Shown: positions 14,967 to 24,659 of the stretch, piece by piece
Position numbering within the stretch: position 1 is the first letter of the stretch
Layout of the letters: each line of letters begins with the position of its first letter
Origin: DATDOR01 sp035512695
GTDB taxonomy: Bacteria > Chloroflexota > Anaerolineae > Anaerolineales > JABWBV01
NCBI GenBank assembly: GCA_035512695.1
Contig: DATKDL010000027.1
Coordinates: 25,774-89,773, forward strand
DNA: 64,000 bases
Direction of reading: 5' to 3'
Position numbers and translations under genes: made by a program
The notes under the pieces: model-generated
Databases searched by the model: none
Told to the model about the DNA's origin: nothing
Seen by the model: only the letters and a program-made list of their open reading frames with translations

Positions 14967-17537
14967 ATGATCCCCATAAAACTCACCCTCTCCGGCTTCC
15001 TCTCCTACAAGGAACCCGTCACCCTCGACTTCACCTCCTTCGACCTGGCCTGCATCGCCGGCCCAAATGGGGCGGGGAAGTCGAGCCTGCTGGATGCGCT
15101 GACGTACGCCCTCTTCGGGAAAGCCCGGCGGGCGGACGAGATGCTGATCAACCTCGCCTGCGAGACGGCTTTCGTGGAGCTGGTCTTCGATTATGAGGGC
15201 AGCCGCTACCGGGTCCAGCGGACGAACCCGCGCGGCAAATCGACGATTCTCGAGTTCCAGATCGCCCGACCCGGTGAGAATGGGGAGGCAGGCAGTTGGA
15301 AACCGATGACCCAGCGCACCGTCCGGGACACGCAGCGCGGCATCGAGGAGACCCTGCGGCTGGACTACGAGACTTTTACAAACGCCGCCTTCTTTCTGCA
15401 GGGGCAGGCCGACCAGTTCACCCAGCAGACCCCCTCCCATCGCAAAGCGATCCTGGGCAGCATCCTGGGGCTCGACGTTTGGGAGGAATACCGCCTCAGA
15501 GCCGCCGAGCGGCGCAGGGCGGTCGAGGGGGAGGTGCGAGCGCTGGAAGGCCGGCTGGCCGAAATCCACTCGGAACTGGCCGAAGCCGATGACCGGATGG
15601 CCCTGCTCGAGTCGCTCAATGCCGAACTGGATCTGCTGGTCGGGTCGCGGGCAGCCCAGGAGACCGTCCTCGAGTCGATCCGCCGGATCCAGGCCGGGAT
15701 CGAGGAACAGGCCCGGTTTGTCGATGGTCTCGAAAAGCAGGTCGAAACTGGGCGCCGGCGGGTGAGCGGGCTCGAAGCCCGGATCGGGGCGCGCACGCAG
15801 GAGCGCGACGAGATCGCCGCGATCCGTGAGCGTGAGGCGGAAATCCGGGGGGGGTTCACCGAGCTGGAGGAGGCGCAGGTCCGTCTAGCGGAATGGGACA
15901 CGGCCCACCGCGAACACGAGTCGGCCCGGCGGGCGCCGCAGGCTGACATCGAGAAGGCCCGGGCCCGTTTGGAGGCCGAACTCGAGCAGCTCCACGCCCG
16001 CGAGAAAGAGGCTGGAGCGGCCGCTGATGAGGTGGAGGAGATACGGCGGAAGATCGCCGGTCTCCGGATCGAGTTGGAGGCTGTCGAGGCGAAACTCGCA
16101 GACAGAGACCGGTTGGTGGCCGAACTGGACGAAGCCCAAAAAGGACTGGCCGAAGCCCGTGCGGAAAACCCGAGGCTCAAAGAAGAGATGGAAGCCTTGA
16201 AAGAGCGGATCGAGAACCTGGAGGAGACCCCGGAAGAGGACGCGCCCTGCCCGGTCTGCGGGCAGCCGCTGACCGTCGAGCATCGCAACGAACTGATCGA
16301 GTCGCTGCGAGCGGAGGGCAAGGACAAAGGCGACCAGTACCGGGCCAACCAGGACCTGATGCGAACGGCCGGCGATCGGGTCGGGTCGCTCGAAGCGGAG
16401 ATCGCGGCGCTGCGCAAGGCGGAACCGGAGGAGCGCGGAATAACGACCGAGCTGCTGGGGCTTCAAAGCCGGGAGGCGGTTTGCTCGGCTTTGACAACCG
16501 CCTGGGAGGCGGAGGGCCAGCCGCGGCTGGAGGCGGTCCGGGGGGAGCTGGAAGGAGAGCGCTTCGCCCCCGAAACCCGCGCCGCGCTGGCCGAGATCGA
16601 CGCAGTCCTGAAAGCGACCGGCTACGACCCAACCGAGGCGGACCGGCTGCGTAAGCTGTCCGCTTCAGGCGATGCGATCCGGAAAGACATGCGTAAACTC
16701 GAGATGGCGGCCGCGGCGCTTGAGCCGTTGGAGCGCGAGATGGGGGATTTGAAAAAGGAGTTCAAGGCCGCAAGCGCTGATTTGAAGGACCAGGTGGCTT
16801 CGCTCGAAGATTCAACTGCTGCGCTGGAGGAGGCCAAAGCCAAAGCGCCGGACTTCCAGAAAGCTCAGCGTGATTTGCTGGACATGCAGGAAAACGAAAA
16901 CCAGCTGCGGATGCGGATCGGATCGGCACAGCAAAAGGTCGATGTGCTGGACAGTTTGCGGGAGCGGAAGGCCGCGCTGGACGAGGAGAAGGCCGGGTGC
17001 CTGGCGCAGATCGCGCATCTCAAGCAGCTCGAGCGAGCCTTTGGGAAGGACGGAGTCCCGGCGTTGCTGATCGAGCAGGCCATCCCGCAGATCGAGAGCA
17101 AGGCGAACGAGATCCTCGAACGGCTGAGCGGTGGGGAGATGTCGGTCCGGTTCGAAACCCAGCGCGAGCTCAAGACGCGGGACAGCCTGCGCGAGACTCT
17201 CGATATCACGATCAGCGACGGCGCAGGGGTGCGGGATTACGAGATGTATTCGGGAGGTGAGGCGTTCCGGGTCGATTTCGCCGTGCGGCTGGCCTTATCG
17301 GAGGTGCTGGCGCGGCGGGCGGGAGCACGGCTGCAGACACTGGTGGTCGATGAGGGTTTCGGGAGCCAGGACGAGGCCGGCCGGCAGCGGTTGATCGAGG
17401 CGATCAACATGGTGCGCGGGGATTTCGCCAAGGTGCTTGTCATCACGCACATCGAGGCGCTGAAAGACGCATTTCCGACGAGGATCGAGGTGGAGAAAAG
17501 GGTCGATGGGTCCCAGGTCAGCGTCATCAACGGTTGA
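14967..17537 (+). CDS. sbcC: SbcC/Rad50-type exonuclease ATPase subunit
   Basis: 856 residues. The longer open frame is rejected because its extra 47 codons are the octamer repeat; the ATG at 14967 starts directly with the ATPase domain. Walker A 'GPNGAGKSS' is near residue 34, two long coiled coils flank a zinc hook (CPVCGQ, about residue 428), and the ABC signature (YSGGEAF) and Walker B ('LVVDEGFGSQDEAG') close the C-terminal lobe. With SbcD it cleaves hairpins and DNA ends, which is notable in a genome so rich in long palindromes. No sbcD lies nearby. Confidence 0.95.
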   Translation: MIPIKLTLSGFLSYKEPVTLDFTSFDLACIAGPNGAGKSSLLDALTYALFGKARRADEMLINLACETAFVELVFDYEGSRYRVQRTNPRGKSTILEFQIARPGENGEAGSWKPMTQRTVRDTQRGIEETLRLDYETFTNAAFFLQGQADQFTQQTPSHRKAILGSILGLDVWEEYRLRAAERRRAVEGEVRALEGRLAEIHSELAEADDRMALLESLNAELDLLVGSRAAQETVLESIRRIQAGIEEQARFVDGLEKQVETGRRRVSGLEARIGARTQERDEIAAIREREAEIRGGFTELEEAQVRLAEWDTAHREHESARRAPQADIEKARARLEAELEQLHAREKEAGAAADEVEEIRRKIAGLRIELEAVEAKLADRDRLVAELDEAQKGLAEARAENPRLKEEMEALKERIENLEETPEEDAPCPVCGQPLTVEHRNELIESLRAEGKDKGDQYRANQDLMRTAGDRVGSLEAEIAALRKAEPEERGITTELLGLQSREAVCSALTTAWEAEGQPRLEAVRGELEGERFAPETRAALAEIDAVLKATGYDPTEADRLRKLSASGDAIRKDMRKLEMAAAALEPLEREMGDLKKEFKAASADLKDQVASLEDSTAALEEAKAKAPDFQKAQRDLLDMQENENQLRMRIGSAQQKVDVLDSLRERKAALDEEKAGCLAQIAHLKQLERAFGKDGVPALLIEQAIPQIESKANEILERLSGGEMSVRFETQRELKTRDSLRETLDITISDGAGVRDYEMYSGGEAFRVDFAVRLALSEVLARRAGARLQTLVVDEGFGSQDEAGRQRLIEAINMVRGDFAKVLVITHIEALKDAFPTRIEVEKRVDGSQVSVING

Positions 17538-17570
17538 CGGTCGGGCCGGCTGGGAACGATTGGAAGGTTG

Positions 17571-19616
17571 TTAGACCGGCTCGGCGTATTCTGCAACCCG
17601 GTCGCGGCCGGCACGCTTGGCCTGGTACATCGCGCTGTCGGCGGCATGCAACAGTTCTTCCGGCGTTTCACCGTGTACAGGGAAAACGGCGATACCGACC
17701 GAGATGGAGATCGGTCCGAGCACCATCCCATCGAATTCCACATTCAAGTTGTGCAAACCGCTGTGGATCTCCTCTGCCCGTTCTCGGACAGCATCCGGCT
17801 CCGCGTCCGGCAAGATCAGGGCGAACTCCTCTCCGCCCATCCGGCAGGCGATGTCGCTGGCGCGCAGGCTTCGCCTGAGGTACTGTCCCAGGGCGCTCAG
17901 CACGGCGTCGCCGGCCGCGTGTCCGTGCGAATCGTTAAAGGCCTTGAAGTGGTCGATGTCGAGCATGAGGATCCCCAGGCCACGGTTGTTGCGTTTGGCG
18001 CGGTGCAGTTCACGTTCGAGGGTTTCGTCCAGGTACCGCCGGTTGTAAAGGTCGGTGAGCGTGTCCCGGATCGATTGGTTTCGCAGGGTTTCCCGCAACC
18101 GGAGGTTCGCCAGGGCCAGGGCGGCGTTGTCCGCCACGGTCTGCGCCAACCTGCGCTGCGAATCGATTATTTGGTCTCCTCCATTGCCCTGTTCCAGGTG
18201 CAGCAAACCCAGGGGCTCTCCCTGGGCGATCAGCGGCATACATAAATGAGCCGCACCGTTTTCCGCCAGATGGCGGCACCGGCGCCCGGGCTCATCGGAT
18301 GGGCTGAGATGCGCTCGCCCGCGACGCAGCGCCCAGCAATCCTCCGGCGTGAAAACTTTCTCTCGGACCTCGGCGGTTCCCCATTCAGCCATCGTCACCA
18401 GGCTGGCGCGCGATGTGCCCTGTACGCACAGACCGCCCGATCCGCCGGGGAATAGCTGCTGAGCCGAGCCGGAAACGATCTGCAAGGCTTCCTCGATGCT
18501 GACGCTGGCCTGCAGCAATTCGCCGAGTTCGTTAAGGATCGCCATCTCGGCCGTGCGCTGCTCCATCTCGGAAAGCCACCGGGTCAGCCGGGCGTTCGAT
18601 TCGTTCAGTGCGGCCTCGGCCGTTTTGCGAGCGTGGATTTCTTTGATGTGCGTGATGAAGTAGGCGGGTCTCGCTGCGAGGTCGCGGACAAGTGAGACGC
18701 TCAGGATCACCCACACCAGATCGCCCGATCGGATCCTTAACTGCCTCTCCATCTGGTAGCTCCGGATTTCATCCGCAAGCAGCGCGGCTCGCCGATCCAA
18801 ATCCTGGTCGCGTTCTTCGGGCACGATCAGGTCGGCCAGGGTCATGGTCAGCAGAGCGGCATCGTCATACTCCACCAGGCCGGATAGCGCCTGGTTCACC
18901 TGTATAAGCCTTCCGTCGGTCGCCACCATAGCCATGCCGTTCGGGGCCAGGTCGAAAGCGCTGGTAAAACGCTGTGAACTCTCGGCCAGGCTCCTGCCCT
19001 GTGTTTCTAAGCGGGCCGAGTCGCGTTCGTGAATGGCGGCGCCGATCACCACCAGGAAAGACACGACAGCCAGCAGGAGCAGCGTGTAAAAAACTTCCCA
19101 CAGGCTGTGATCGGTCAACGTCGAATAAAGGACCCATGACAAACCCAGGATCAGGATCGCGTGCCCCGCAGCAAAACGCGGAGGCATCAGCAGACCGCCT
19201 AAGATCACCGGAACGATCAACCAAATAAGCGTATGCTCTTGCTTGATTAGCTCACTCGGATCGATGATATTGGGGATTGCGATCGACAGCAAAACCACGG
19301 TCATGGTCAGGCCGGCTGCCGACAGATACCGGCCCGTTCGTCCCAAACCATATGCAATGCCCAGCACCGCCAGGCTCGAAAGGCTACTGATGAGAGCGCC
19401 TCGGTTGACCCCTGCGCCGGTAAAGAGACGAACGCCCAGAACAACCCCCAAAACAAGTGTAACTGCGATCAACGTAAGCAGCACACCAGACAGCATTCGA
19501 AGCCGGCTGCGCCAGCGCTCAGGGGTCGCGGGGGGAGGTTCGATCAGACGGGTAATCAGCTTGCCGATGCGGGATGTTGGGTTGTGGGTACCGGGGCGAG
19601 GAGTCGTGAGCATCAA
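17571..19616 (-). CDS. Membrane PAS-GAF diguanylate cyclase
   Basis: 681 residues. Residues about 40-200 form six or seven transmembrane helices, followed by a PAS domain (about 215-335), a GAF domain (about 355-505) and a GGDEF domain (about 515-675). The active site is GGEEF, intact for c-di-GMP synthesis, and RASD five residues upstream is a canonical product-inhibition I-site. The PAS/GAF pair implies regulation by a small ligand or redox state. It is convergent with sbcC, and its promoter side faces the dnaK terminator. Confidence 0.93.
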   Translation of the reverse strand: MMLTTPRPGTHNPTSRIGKLITRLIEPPPATPERWRSRLRMLSGVLLTLIAVTLVLGVVLGVRLFTGAGVNRGALISSLSSLAVLGIAYGLGRTGRYLSAAGLTMTVVLLSIAIPNIIDPSELIKQEHTLIWLIVPVILGGLLMPPRFAAGHAILILGLSWVLYSTLTDHSLWEVFYTLLLLAVVSFLVVIGAAIHERDSARLETQGRSLAESSQRFTSAFDLAPNGMAMVATDGRLIQVNQALSGLVEYDDAALLTMTLADLIVPEERDQDLDRRAALLADEIRSYQMERQLRIRSGDLVWVILSVSLVRDLAARPAYFITHIKEIHARKTAEAALNESNARLTRWLSEMEQRTAEMAILNELGELLQASVSIEEALQIVSGSAQQLFPGGSGGLCVQGTSRASLVTMAEWGTAEVREKVFTPEDCWALRRGRAHLSPSDEPGRRCRHLAENGAAHLCMPLIAQGEPLGLLHLEQGNGGDQIIDSQRRLAQTVADNAALALANLRLRETLRNQSIRDTLTDLYNRRYLDETLERELHRAKRNNRGLGILMLDIDHFKAFNDSHGHAAGDAVLSALGQYLRRSLRASDIACRMGGEEFALILPDAEPDAVRERAEEIHSGLHNLNVEFDGMVLGPISISVGIAVFPVHGETPEELLHAADSAMYQAKRAGRDRVAEYAEPV

Positions 19617-19709
19617 TTATAAGTATACCTGTTTTACGACTAACTCGAATCGCTCATCAACATTTCCATCGCCTCAATTCCACGTAAACAGGAAAACGGG
19701 TGCACATGC

Positions 19710-19748
19710 AAAACCGCCGTCCGGTGCAGCTCACCGGACGGCGGTTTT
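19710..19748. terminator. dnaK terminator hairpin
   Basis: Arms 19710-19726 and 19732-19748 (AAAACCGCCGTCCGGTG and its complement) are perfect with a 5-nt loop; an outer GTAAACA/TGTTTAC pair extends the symmetry. It lies 23 nt after the dnaK stop on the minus strand. Confidence 0.85.
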
Positions 19749-19770
19749 GCTTGTTTACCTGACTTCTTGT

Positions 19771-21705
19771 TTACGCTTCGCGAAACTCCCCTTCGATCAC
19801 TTCCCCCTCATCCTCATCTTCAGGGCCCTCCCCGTTGCCGTTGGTCTTGAACCCGCCCGCAAAGGGGTTGTCCCCGGGCTGCCCGGCGGCCTCCGGTCCG
19901 GCCTGCTGCTGGTAAAGCTGCTGGCTCAGGGCGTGGAAGGCGTGCTCGACGCCCTCACTGGCCGATTTGATCCTTCCGGCGTCGTCGGTTTGAAGGGCGT
20001 CGCGCAGTTCGTTGATGCGGCTTTCGATGCTCTCGCGTTCGCCTGTCGGAACCTTGTCGCCCAGTTCGGTGAGAGTCTTTTCGGTCTGGTAGGCAAGCGT
20101 ATCGCCCTTGTTGCGGGCTTCGATCAGCTCGCGGCGGCCGCGGTCTTCGGCCTCGTGGGACTTGGCGTCTTTGACCATGCGTTCGACGTCCGAATCCGCC
20201 AGGTTGGTCGTCGCCGTGATCGTCACCTTCTGTTCCTTGCCGGTGGCCTTATCGCGGGCGGTCACATTCAGGATGCCGTTGGCGTCGATGTCGAAGGTCA
20301 CTTCGACCTGTGGGACACCGCGCGGCGCCGGCGGGATGCCGTCCAGGCGGAAATTGCCCAGGCTCATGTTGTCGGCGGCCATCGGGCGCTCGCCCTGCAG
20401 GATGTGGATATCCACGGCGGTCTGGCTGTCGGCCGCGGTCGAATAGGTCTCGGTCTTGCGGATCGGGATGGTCGTGTTGCGTTCGACCATCGTCGTCATC
20501 ACGCCTCCGAGCGTTTCGACGCCCAGGGAAAGCGGGGTGACGTCCAGCAAGAGGACGTCCTTGACGTCTCCGGCCAGCACGCCGGCCTGGATGGCCGCGC
20601 CGATCGCTACCACTTCATCCGGATTGACGCCCTTGTGCGGCTGCTTCTTCGTGAGGGACTGGACCAGTTCCTGGACCATCGGCATGCGGGTCGCGCCGCC
20701 GACCAGGATAATTTCATCGACATCGGTGGGCTTCATCCCTGCGTCCTTGAGGGCCGCCTCGAACGGACCGCGCAGCCGGTCGACCAGGTCTTCGGTCAGC
20801 TGCTCGAATTTCGAGCGGGTCAGTTTGATCTGCAGGTGCTTCGGACCCTCCGAGTCGGCAGTGATGTAGGGCAGGTTAATCTCGGTCTCGAGCACGGTCG
20901 AGAGTTCGATCTTGGCCTTTTCGGCCGCCTCCCGCAAGCGCTGGAGCGCCTGTCGGTCTTTGCCCAGGTCGATGCCCTGGTCCTTCTTGAACTCCCCGGC
21001 GAGCCAGGTGATGATGCGTTCGTCCCAGTTGTCGCCGCCGAGCAAGGTGTCTCCGTTGGTGGCCTTGACCTCCACCACGCCGCCGCCCACATCGAGCAGG
21101 CTCACGTCGAAGGTCCCGCCGCCAAGGTCGAAGACGAGGATGGTCTCGTTATCCTTCTTATCGAGCCCGTATGCCAGTGCGGCCGCGGTGGGCTCGTTGA
21201 TGATGCGCTGGACTTCCAGCCCGGCGATCTTGCCGGCGTCCTTGGTGGCCTGGCGCTGGCTGTCGTTGAAATAGGCCGGGACGGTGATGACGGCCTTCGT
21301 GACCGTCTCGCCCAGGTAGGCTTCGGCGTCCGCCTTGAGCTTGGCGAGCACCATGGCGGAGATCTCCTGCGGGCTGTATTCCCGGTTGTTCTGCGGGATC
21401 TTGATGCGGGCGTCTCCATTCGGCCCTTCCACGACGTGATAAGTGACCATGTCGCGCTCGTGCTGGACCTCTTCGAAGTGCTTTCCGATAAAGCGTTTAA
21501 TCGAGAAAACGGTGTTTTCCGGGTTGACGACGGCCTGCCGTTTGGCCGTCTGTCCGACGATCCTTTCCCCGTTTTTAGTGAATGCGACGACCGACGGGAC
21601 CAGCCGCGAGCCTTCCGCAGACGTGATGACGGTCGGCGATCCCCCTTCCATCACGGCGACGACGCTGTTGGTCGTGCCCAGGTCGATTCCGATGATTTTA
21701 GACAT
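19771..21705 (-). CDS. dnaK: Molecular chaperone DnaK (Hsp70)
   Basis: 644 residues from the ATG at 21705, with CCGGAGG upstream. The longer open frame begins in repeat sequence. N-terminal 'IIGIDLGTTNSVVAV', 'VFDLGGGTFDVSLLD' and 'VGGATRMP' identify the ATPase; the substrate domain and an acidic C-terminal tail ending in DEDEGEVIEGEFREA follow. It refolds proteins with DnaJ and GrpE, neither of which is in the window. No CIRCE element is visible upstream; a CCAATT-TG-AATTGG palindrome at 21774-21787 is a possible operator. Confidence 0.98.
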   Translation of the reverse strand: MSKIIGIDLGTTNSVVAVMEGGSPTVITSAEGSRLVPSVVAFTKNGERIVGQTAKRQAVVNPENTVFSIKRFIGKHFEEVQHERDMVTYHVVEGPNGDARIKIPQNNREYSPQEISAMVLAKLKADAEAYLGETVTKAVITVPAYFNDSQRQATKDAGKIAGLEVQRIINEPTAAALAYGLDKKDNETILVFDLGGGTFDVSLLDVGGGVVEVKATNGDTLLGGDNWDERIITWLAGEFKKDQGIDLGKDRQALQRLREAAEKAKIELSTVLETEINLPYITADSEGPKHLQIKLTRSKFEQLTEDLVDRLRGPFEAALKDAGMKPTDVDEIILVGGATRMPMVQELVQSLTKKQPHKGVNPDEVVAIGAAIQAGVLAGDVKDVLLLDVTPLSLGVETLGGVMTTMVERNTTIPIRKTETYSTAADSQTAVDIHILQGERPMAADNMSLGNFRLDGIPPAPRGVPQVEVTFDIDANGILNVTARDKATGKEQKVTITATTNLADSDVERMVKDAKSHEAEDRGRRELIEARNKGDTLAYQTEKTLTELGDKVPTGERESIESRINELRDALQTDDAGRIKSASEGVEHAFHALSQQLYQQQAGPEAAGQPGDNPFAGGFKTNGNGEGPEDEDEGEVIEGEFREA

Positions 21706-21726
21706 GTGTACCTCCGGGTTGAGTGA

Positions 21727-21905
21727 GTTAGCGTTCGGCGAATCGGGGATTCGGCGAATTGGCGGTTCTGTAGCCAATTTGAATTGGTTCGATTACATAT
21801 CTAAGGATAAAACACCAATACAAGAATTCCGTTAATGTTGTATCGGAAACATATCAACAATTACAATCTCTCAGACCTCAATTCGCCAATTCGCCAATTC
21901 GCCCC
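21727..21905. repeat. dnaK-rnd intergenic octamer arrays
   Basis: At 21731-21764 the plus strand reads GCGTTCG-GCGAATCG-GGGATTCG-GCGAATTG-GCGG; at 21882-21905 it reads CAATTCGC three times. Both have an 8-bp period and are inverted relative to each other around a 110-bp centre that holds the divergent promoters and the CCAATTTGAATTGG palindrome. Confidence 0.6.
21774..21787. promoter_or_regulatory. Palindrome upstream of dnaK, possible operator
   Basis: CCAATT-TG-AATTGG is a perfect inverted repeat about 70 bp before the dnaK start, between divergent promoters. No known heat-shock operator matches, so its role is conjectural. Confidence 0.35.
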
Positions 21906-21917
21906 ACCCCTTCCGAG

Positions 21918-21923
21918 TATAAT
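21918..21923 (+). promoter_or_regulatory. Leaderless promoter of rnd
   Basis: TATAAT ends 7 nt before the GTG at 21931, the same spacing as sbcC. CCTCCC between them is not a Shine-Dalgarno. Confidence 0.6.
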
Positions 21924-21930
21924 TCCTCCC

Positions 21931-23067
21931 GTGACCCTCCCCGAACCGGAACTGATCACCGACCCCGATCAGCTTGAAGACCTTGCCGACCTGCTCCGGA
22001 ATGCACCCCGGATCGCCGTCGATACGGAATCCAACAGCCTGCATGCCTACCGGGAGCAGGTCTGCCTGCTCCAGTTTTCCGTGCCGGAGGGGGATTTCCT
22101 GGTCGATCCGCTCGTCCTGCCGGACATTGACGCGCTCGGACCGGTGTTCGCCTCGAGCCAGATCGAAAAGATTTTCCACGCTGCCGAGTATGACCTGATC
22201 TGCCTGCAGCGTGATTTCGGGTTCCGGTTTGCCAACCTGTTTGACACCCAGATCGCGGTCCGTATCCTGGGATGGAAGCGGGTAGGGCTCGGCAACATCC
22301 TGGAGGAGAAATTTGGGCTGAAACCGAATAAGCGCTACCAACGCGCCGATTGGAAGCGTCGCCCCCTCCCGGAGGATATGATGCAGTACGCGCAACTGGA
22401 CACCCATTTCCTGATCGAGCTGCGCGACCAGCTCGAACCGCTGCTGACCGAACGCGGTCTGATCGAGCTGGCCCGGGAGGACTTCAAACGCGCCTGCGAG
22501 GTCACCGAGGTCCACGAGACCGGCAAAAACGGGATGTGCTGGCGGGTCAACGGATCGCACGAGCTGACCCCGCAGCAGATGGCCGTGCTCCAGGAACTGT
22601 GCAGGTACCGCGATGGGGTCGCCCGCCGGTTGGACCGGCCGCTGTTCAAAGTGATCCCCGACCGCGTGCTGGTGGAACTCGCCCGGCACTGCCCATTTGA
22701 TATAAACGAGCTCGGCGAAATCGATGGGGTTCATAGTTGGCTGCTGCGCAACCACGGCCGCGATCTGCTGGCAGCCGTCGGTCGTGGTCTCAAATCGGAT
22801 CCGCTCGAGCCGCCTCGGACCGTCCGTCCAGCCTCCTCATATCTGGCCCGGATGGATACGATGCACGCCTGGCGCAAGGAAACCGCCCGGAAAATGGGGG
22901 TGGAATCGGATGTCGTCCTGCCGCGGAATCTCCTGGAAGCCGTCGTGCGCGAGAATCCTCGGGATAAACAGTCGCTGGCCCCCCTGCTGGACGAGACCCC
23001 CTGGCGGATGGACCAGTTCGGCGGATCGATCCTGGCGGCGCTGAACGGGTCCGATTCGCAATCCTGA
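21931..23067 (+). CDS. rnd: Ribonuclease D
   Basis: 378 residues from the GTG at 21931; upstream codons of the open frame lie in repeat DNA. DEDD exonuclease motifs are visible: 'IAVDTESNSLH', 'KIFHAAEYDLICL', and 'YAQLDTHFL' with the third acidic residue. An HRDC domain (about 215-295) follows, plus a second helical HRDC-like region. RNase D trims tRNA and other RNA 3' ends. The gene precedes a beta-CASP ribonuclease by 13 nt, so the pair forms an RNA-processing unit. Confidence 0.93.
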   Translation: MTLPEPELITDPDQLEDLADLLRNAPRIAVDTESNSLHAYREQVCLLQFSVPEGDFLVDPLVLPDIDALGPVFASSQIEKIFHAAEYDLICLQRDFGFRFANLFDTQIAVRILGWKRVGLGNILEEKFGLKPNKRYQRADWKRRPLPEDMMQYAQLDTHFLIELRDQLEPLLTERGLIELAREDFKRACEVTEVHETGKNGMCWRVNGSHELTPQQMAVLQELCRYRDGVARRLDRPLFKVIPDRVLVELARHCPFDINELGEIDGVHSWLLRNHGRDLLAAVGRGLKSDPLEPPRTVRPASSYLARMDTMHAWRKETARKMGVESDVVLPRNLLEAVVRENPRDKQSLAPLLDETPWRMDQFGGSILAALNGSDSQS

Positions 23068-23080
23068 CAGGCATATTGGT

Positions 23081-24481
23081 TTGAAGCTCACCTTTCACGG
23101 CGCCGCCCGCACGGTCACCGGTTCCCAGCATCTTTTGGAAGTCGACGGCTTCCGGCTGCTGCTGGAATGCGGACTGTTCCAGGGTCGTCGCAATGAGGCT
23201 TTCGAGATCAACCGCCGGTTCCGTTTCGATCCGGCCGGTATCGACGCCGTCCTCCTCTCCCACGCGCACATCGACCACAGCGGCAACCTGCCCCATCTAT
23301 TCAAAAACGGTTTTGTCGGCCCGGTCTACGCCACGACGGCGACCCGCAGCCTGGCGGAAGTGATGCTGCTCGATTCGGGCAAGATCCACGAGAGCGATGT
23401 CGTTTACCTCAACCGCCGGCGCGAGAAACGCGGCGAGCCCCCGATCGAACCTTTGTACACCGTCGAGGATGCCCGGATTGCCAACAGTCATTTCGAAGGC
23501 ATTGCATACGACCGGACCTTTGAACCCGTCCCCGGTGTGCGGGCGAAATTTGTCGACGCCGGGCACATCCTCGGCTCGGCCGCCGTCGTCCTGGATATTG
23601 AGACCGGCGGCCGGACGCGCCGGCTCTGGTTTTCCGGTGATATCGGCCGCTTCGACAAACCCCTGCTGCGCGACCCGGTCATGCCCGAGGGCGCCGATTT
23701 CTTGATCATGGAATGCACCTACGGCGACAAGCCGCACCGGGACCCGATCGCCTCGTACGAGGACCTGCTGGGAATCGTGCGCAGGACGATCGAGCGCGGC
23801 GGGAAGGTCATCATCCCGGCCTTCGCCGTCGGGCGCACCCAGGAGCTGGTCTACAGCCTGCACAAGATGATCGACAACGGCGATCTGCCCTCCGTCCCGA
23901 TCTTCGTCGACAGCCCGCTGGCGGTCAACGTCTCCGACGTCTTCCGCAAACACCGGGACTGCTATGATGAGGAGACCCTGACGTTTATCGAGACCGATCC
24001 GCACGGCGGCGCGCTGGGTTTTCACCTCATCAACTATGTCCGATCGGTGGAGGAGTCAAAAGCGCTCAACCACCGGGATGATTCGATGGTCATCATTTCC
24101 GCCTCCGGCATGGCCGAGACCGGCCGCATCCTGCACCACCTGAAAAACAACATCGAAGACCCGCGCAACACCGTCCTGATCGTGTCCTGGATGGCCCCTC
24201 ACACCCTCGGCCGCCGGTTGGCGGAGCGGGAACAGACCGTCCGGATCTTCGGCGAGACCTACCAGCGCCGCTGCGAAGTCGCCATCTTGAACGGCTTCTC
24301 GGCCCACGCCGGTCAGGATGCCCTGATCGACTATGCCCTGCATACCCGGTCATCCGTCCAAAAAATCTTCCTCGTCCACGGCGAACCCCGCGGCGCTGAA
24401 CCCCTCATGGACCAATTGAAATCGCGCGGCCTGGATGAAATCTACTATCCGGAGCCTCATTCGATCTTCGATATGCTATAA
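23081..24481 (+). CDS. Beta-CASP metallo-beta-lactamase ribonuclease
   Basis: 466 residues, TTG start. Metallo-beta-lactamase motif SHAHIDHSG (about 61), 'DAGHILGSA' (about 160), then the beta-CASP domain with 'PAFAVGRTQELVY', 'SASGMAETGRI' and 'FSAHAGQ'. This is the Ysh1/CPSF73-like bacterial family rather than RNase J, which is longer and has a different C-terminus. It probably cuts RNA endonucleolytically with two zinc ions. It lies immediately after rnd, and tRNA-Ser follows 18 nt after its stop. Confidence 0.92.
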   Translation: MKLTFHGAARTVTGSQHLLEVDGFRLLLECGLFQGRRNEAFEINRRFRFDPAGIDAVLLSHAHIDHSGNLPHLFKNGFVGPVYATTATRSLAEVMLLDSGKIHESDVVYLNRRREKRGEPPIEPLYTVEDARIANSHFEGIAYDRTFEPVPGVRAKFVDAGHILGSAAVVLDIETGGRTRRLWFSGDIGRFDKPLLRDPVMPEGADFLIMECTYGDKPHRDPIASYEDLLGIVRRTIERGGKVIIPAFAVGRTQELVYSLHKMIDNGDLPSVPIFVDSPLAVNVSDVFRKHRDCYDEETLTFIETDPHGGALGFHLINYVRSVEESKALNHRDDSMVIISASGMAETGRILHHLKNNIEDPRNTVLIVSWMAPHTLGRRLAEREQTVRIFGETYQRRCEVAILNGFSAHAGQDALIDYALHTRSSVQKIFLVHGEPRGAEPLMDQLKSRGLDEIYYPEPHSIFDML

Positions 24482-24499
24482 TCGCCAGTCGCACGTCCC

Positions 24500-24586
24500 G
24501 GAGAGGTGCCAGAGTGGTTGAATGGGGCGGTCTCGAAAACCGTTGTGGTCCTCGGACCACCGTGGGTTCGAATCCCACCCTCTCCG
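24500..24586 (+). tRNA. tRNA-Ser(CGA)
   Basis: An 87-nt cloverleaf: acceptor GGAGAGG/CCTCTCC, discriminator G, anticodon loop CTCGAAA with anticodon CGA at 24534-24536, a long variable arm (TGGTCC/GGACCA) typical of serine tRNA, and T-loop TTCGAAT. The CCA end is not encoded. It reads UCG codons. Confidence 0.97.
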
Positions 24587-24599
24587 CTGATCCGGTAGA

Positions 24600-24618
24600 G
24601 ACGCCAAAGCGTGGCGTC
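24600..24618. repeat. Small hairpin after tRNA-Ser
   Basis: GACGCCA (24600-24606) and TGGCGTC (24612-24618) form a 7-bp stem with loop AAGCG. No T-run follows; it may mark tRNA 3' processing or termination before the lipoprotein gene. Confidence 0.35.
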
Positions 24619-24659
24619 CCTGCCATTGGCTCGAAGACCCTGAATCCGGAGGATCATCC

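Noticed and set aside
19243..21726. 827-residue open frame opposite dnaK and part of the GGDEF gene
   Set aside because: It spans two unrelated real genes on the other strand, has no recognisable domain and no SD.
21706..21834. CIRCE element before dnaK
   Set aside because: GAGTG-AGTTAGC at 21721 resembles one half-site only; the inverted TTAGCACTC half is absent.
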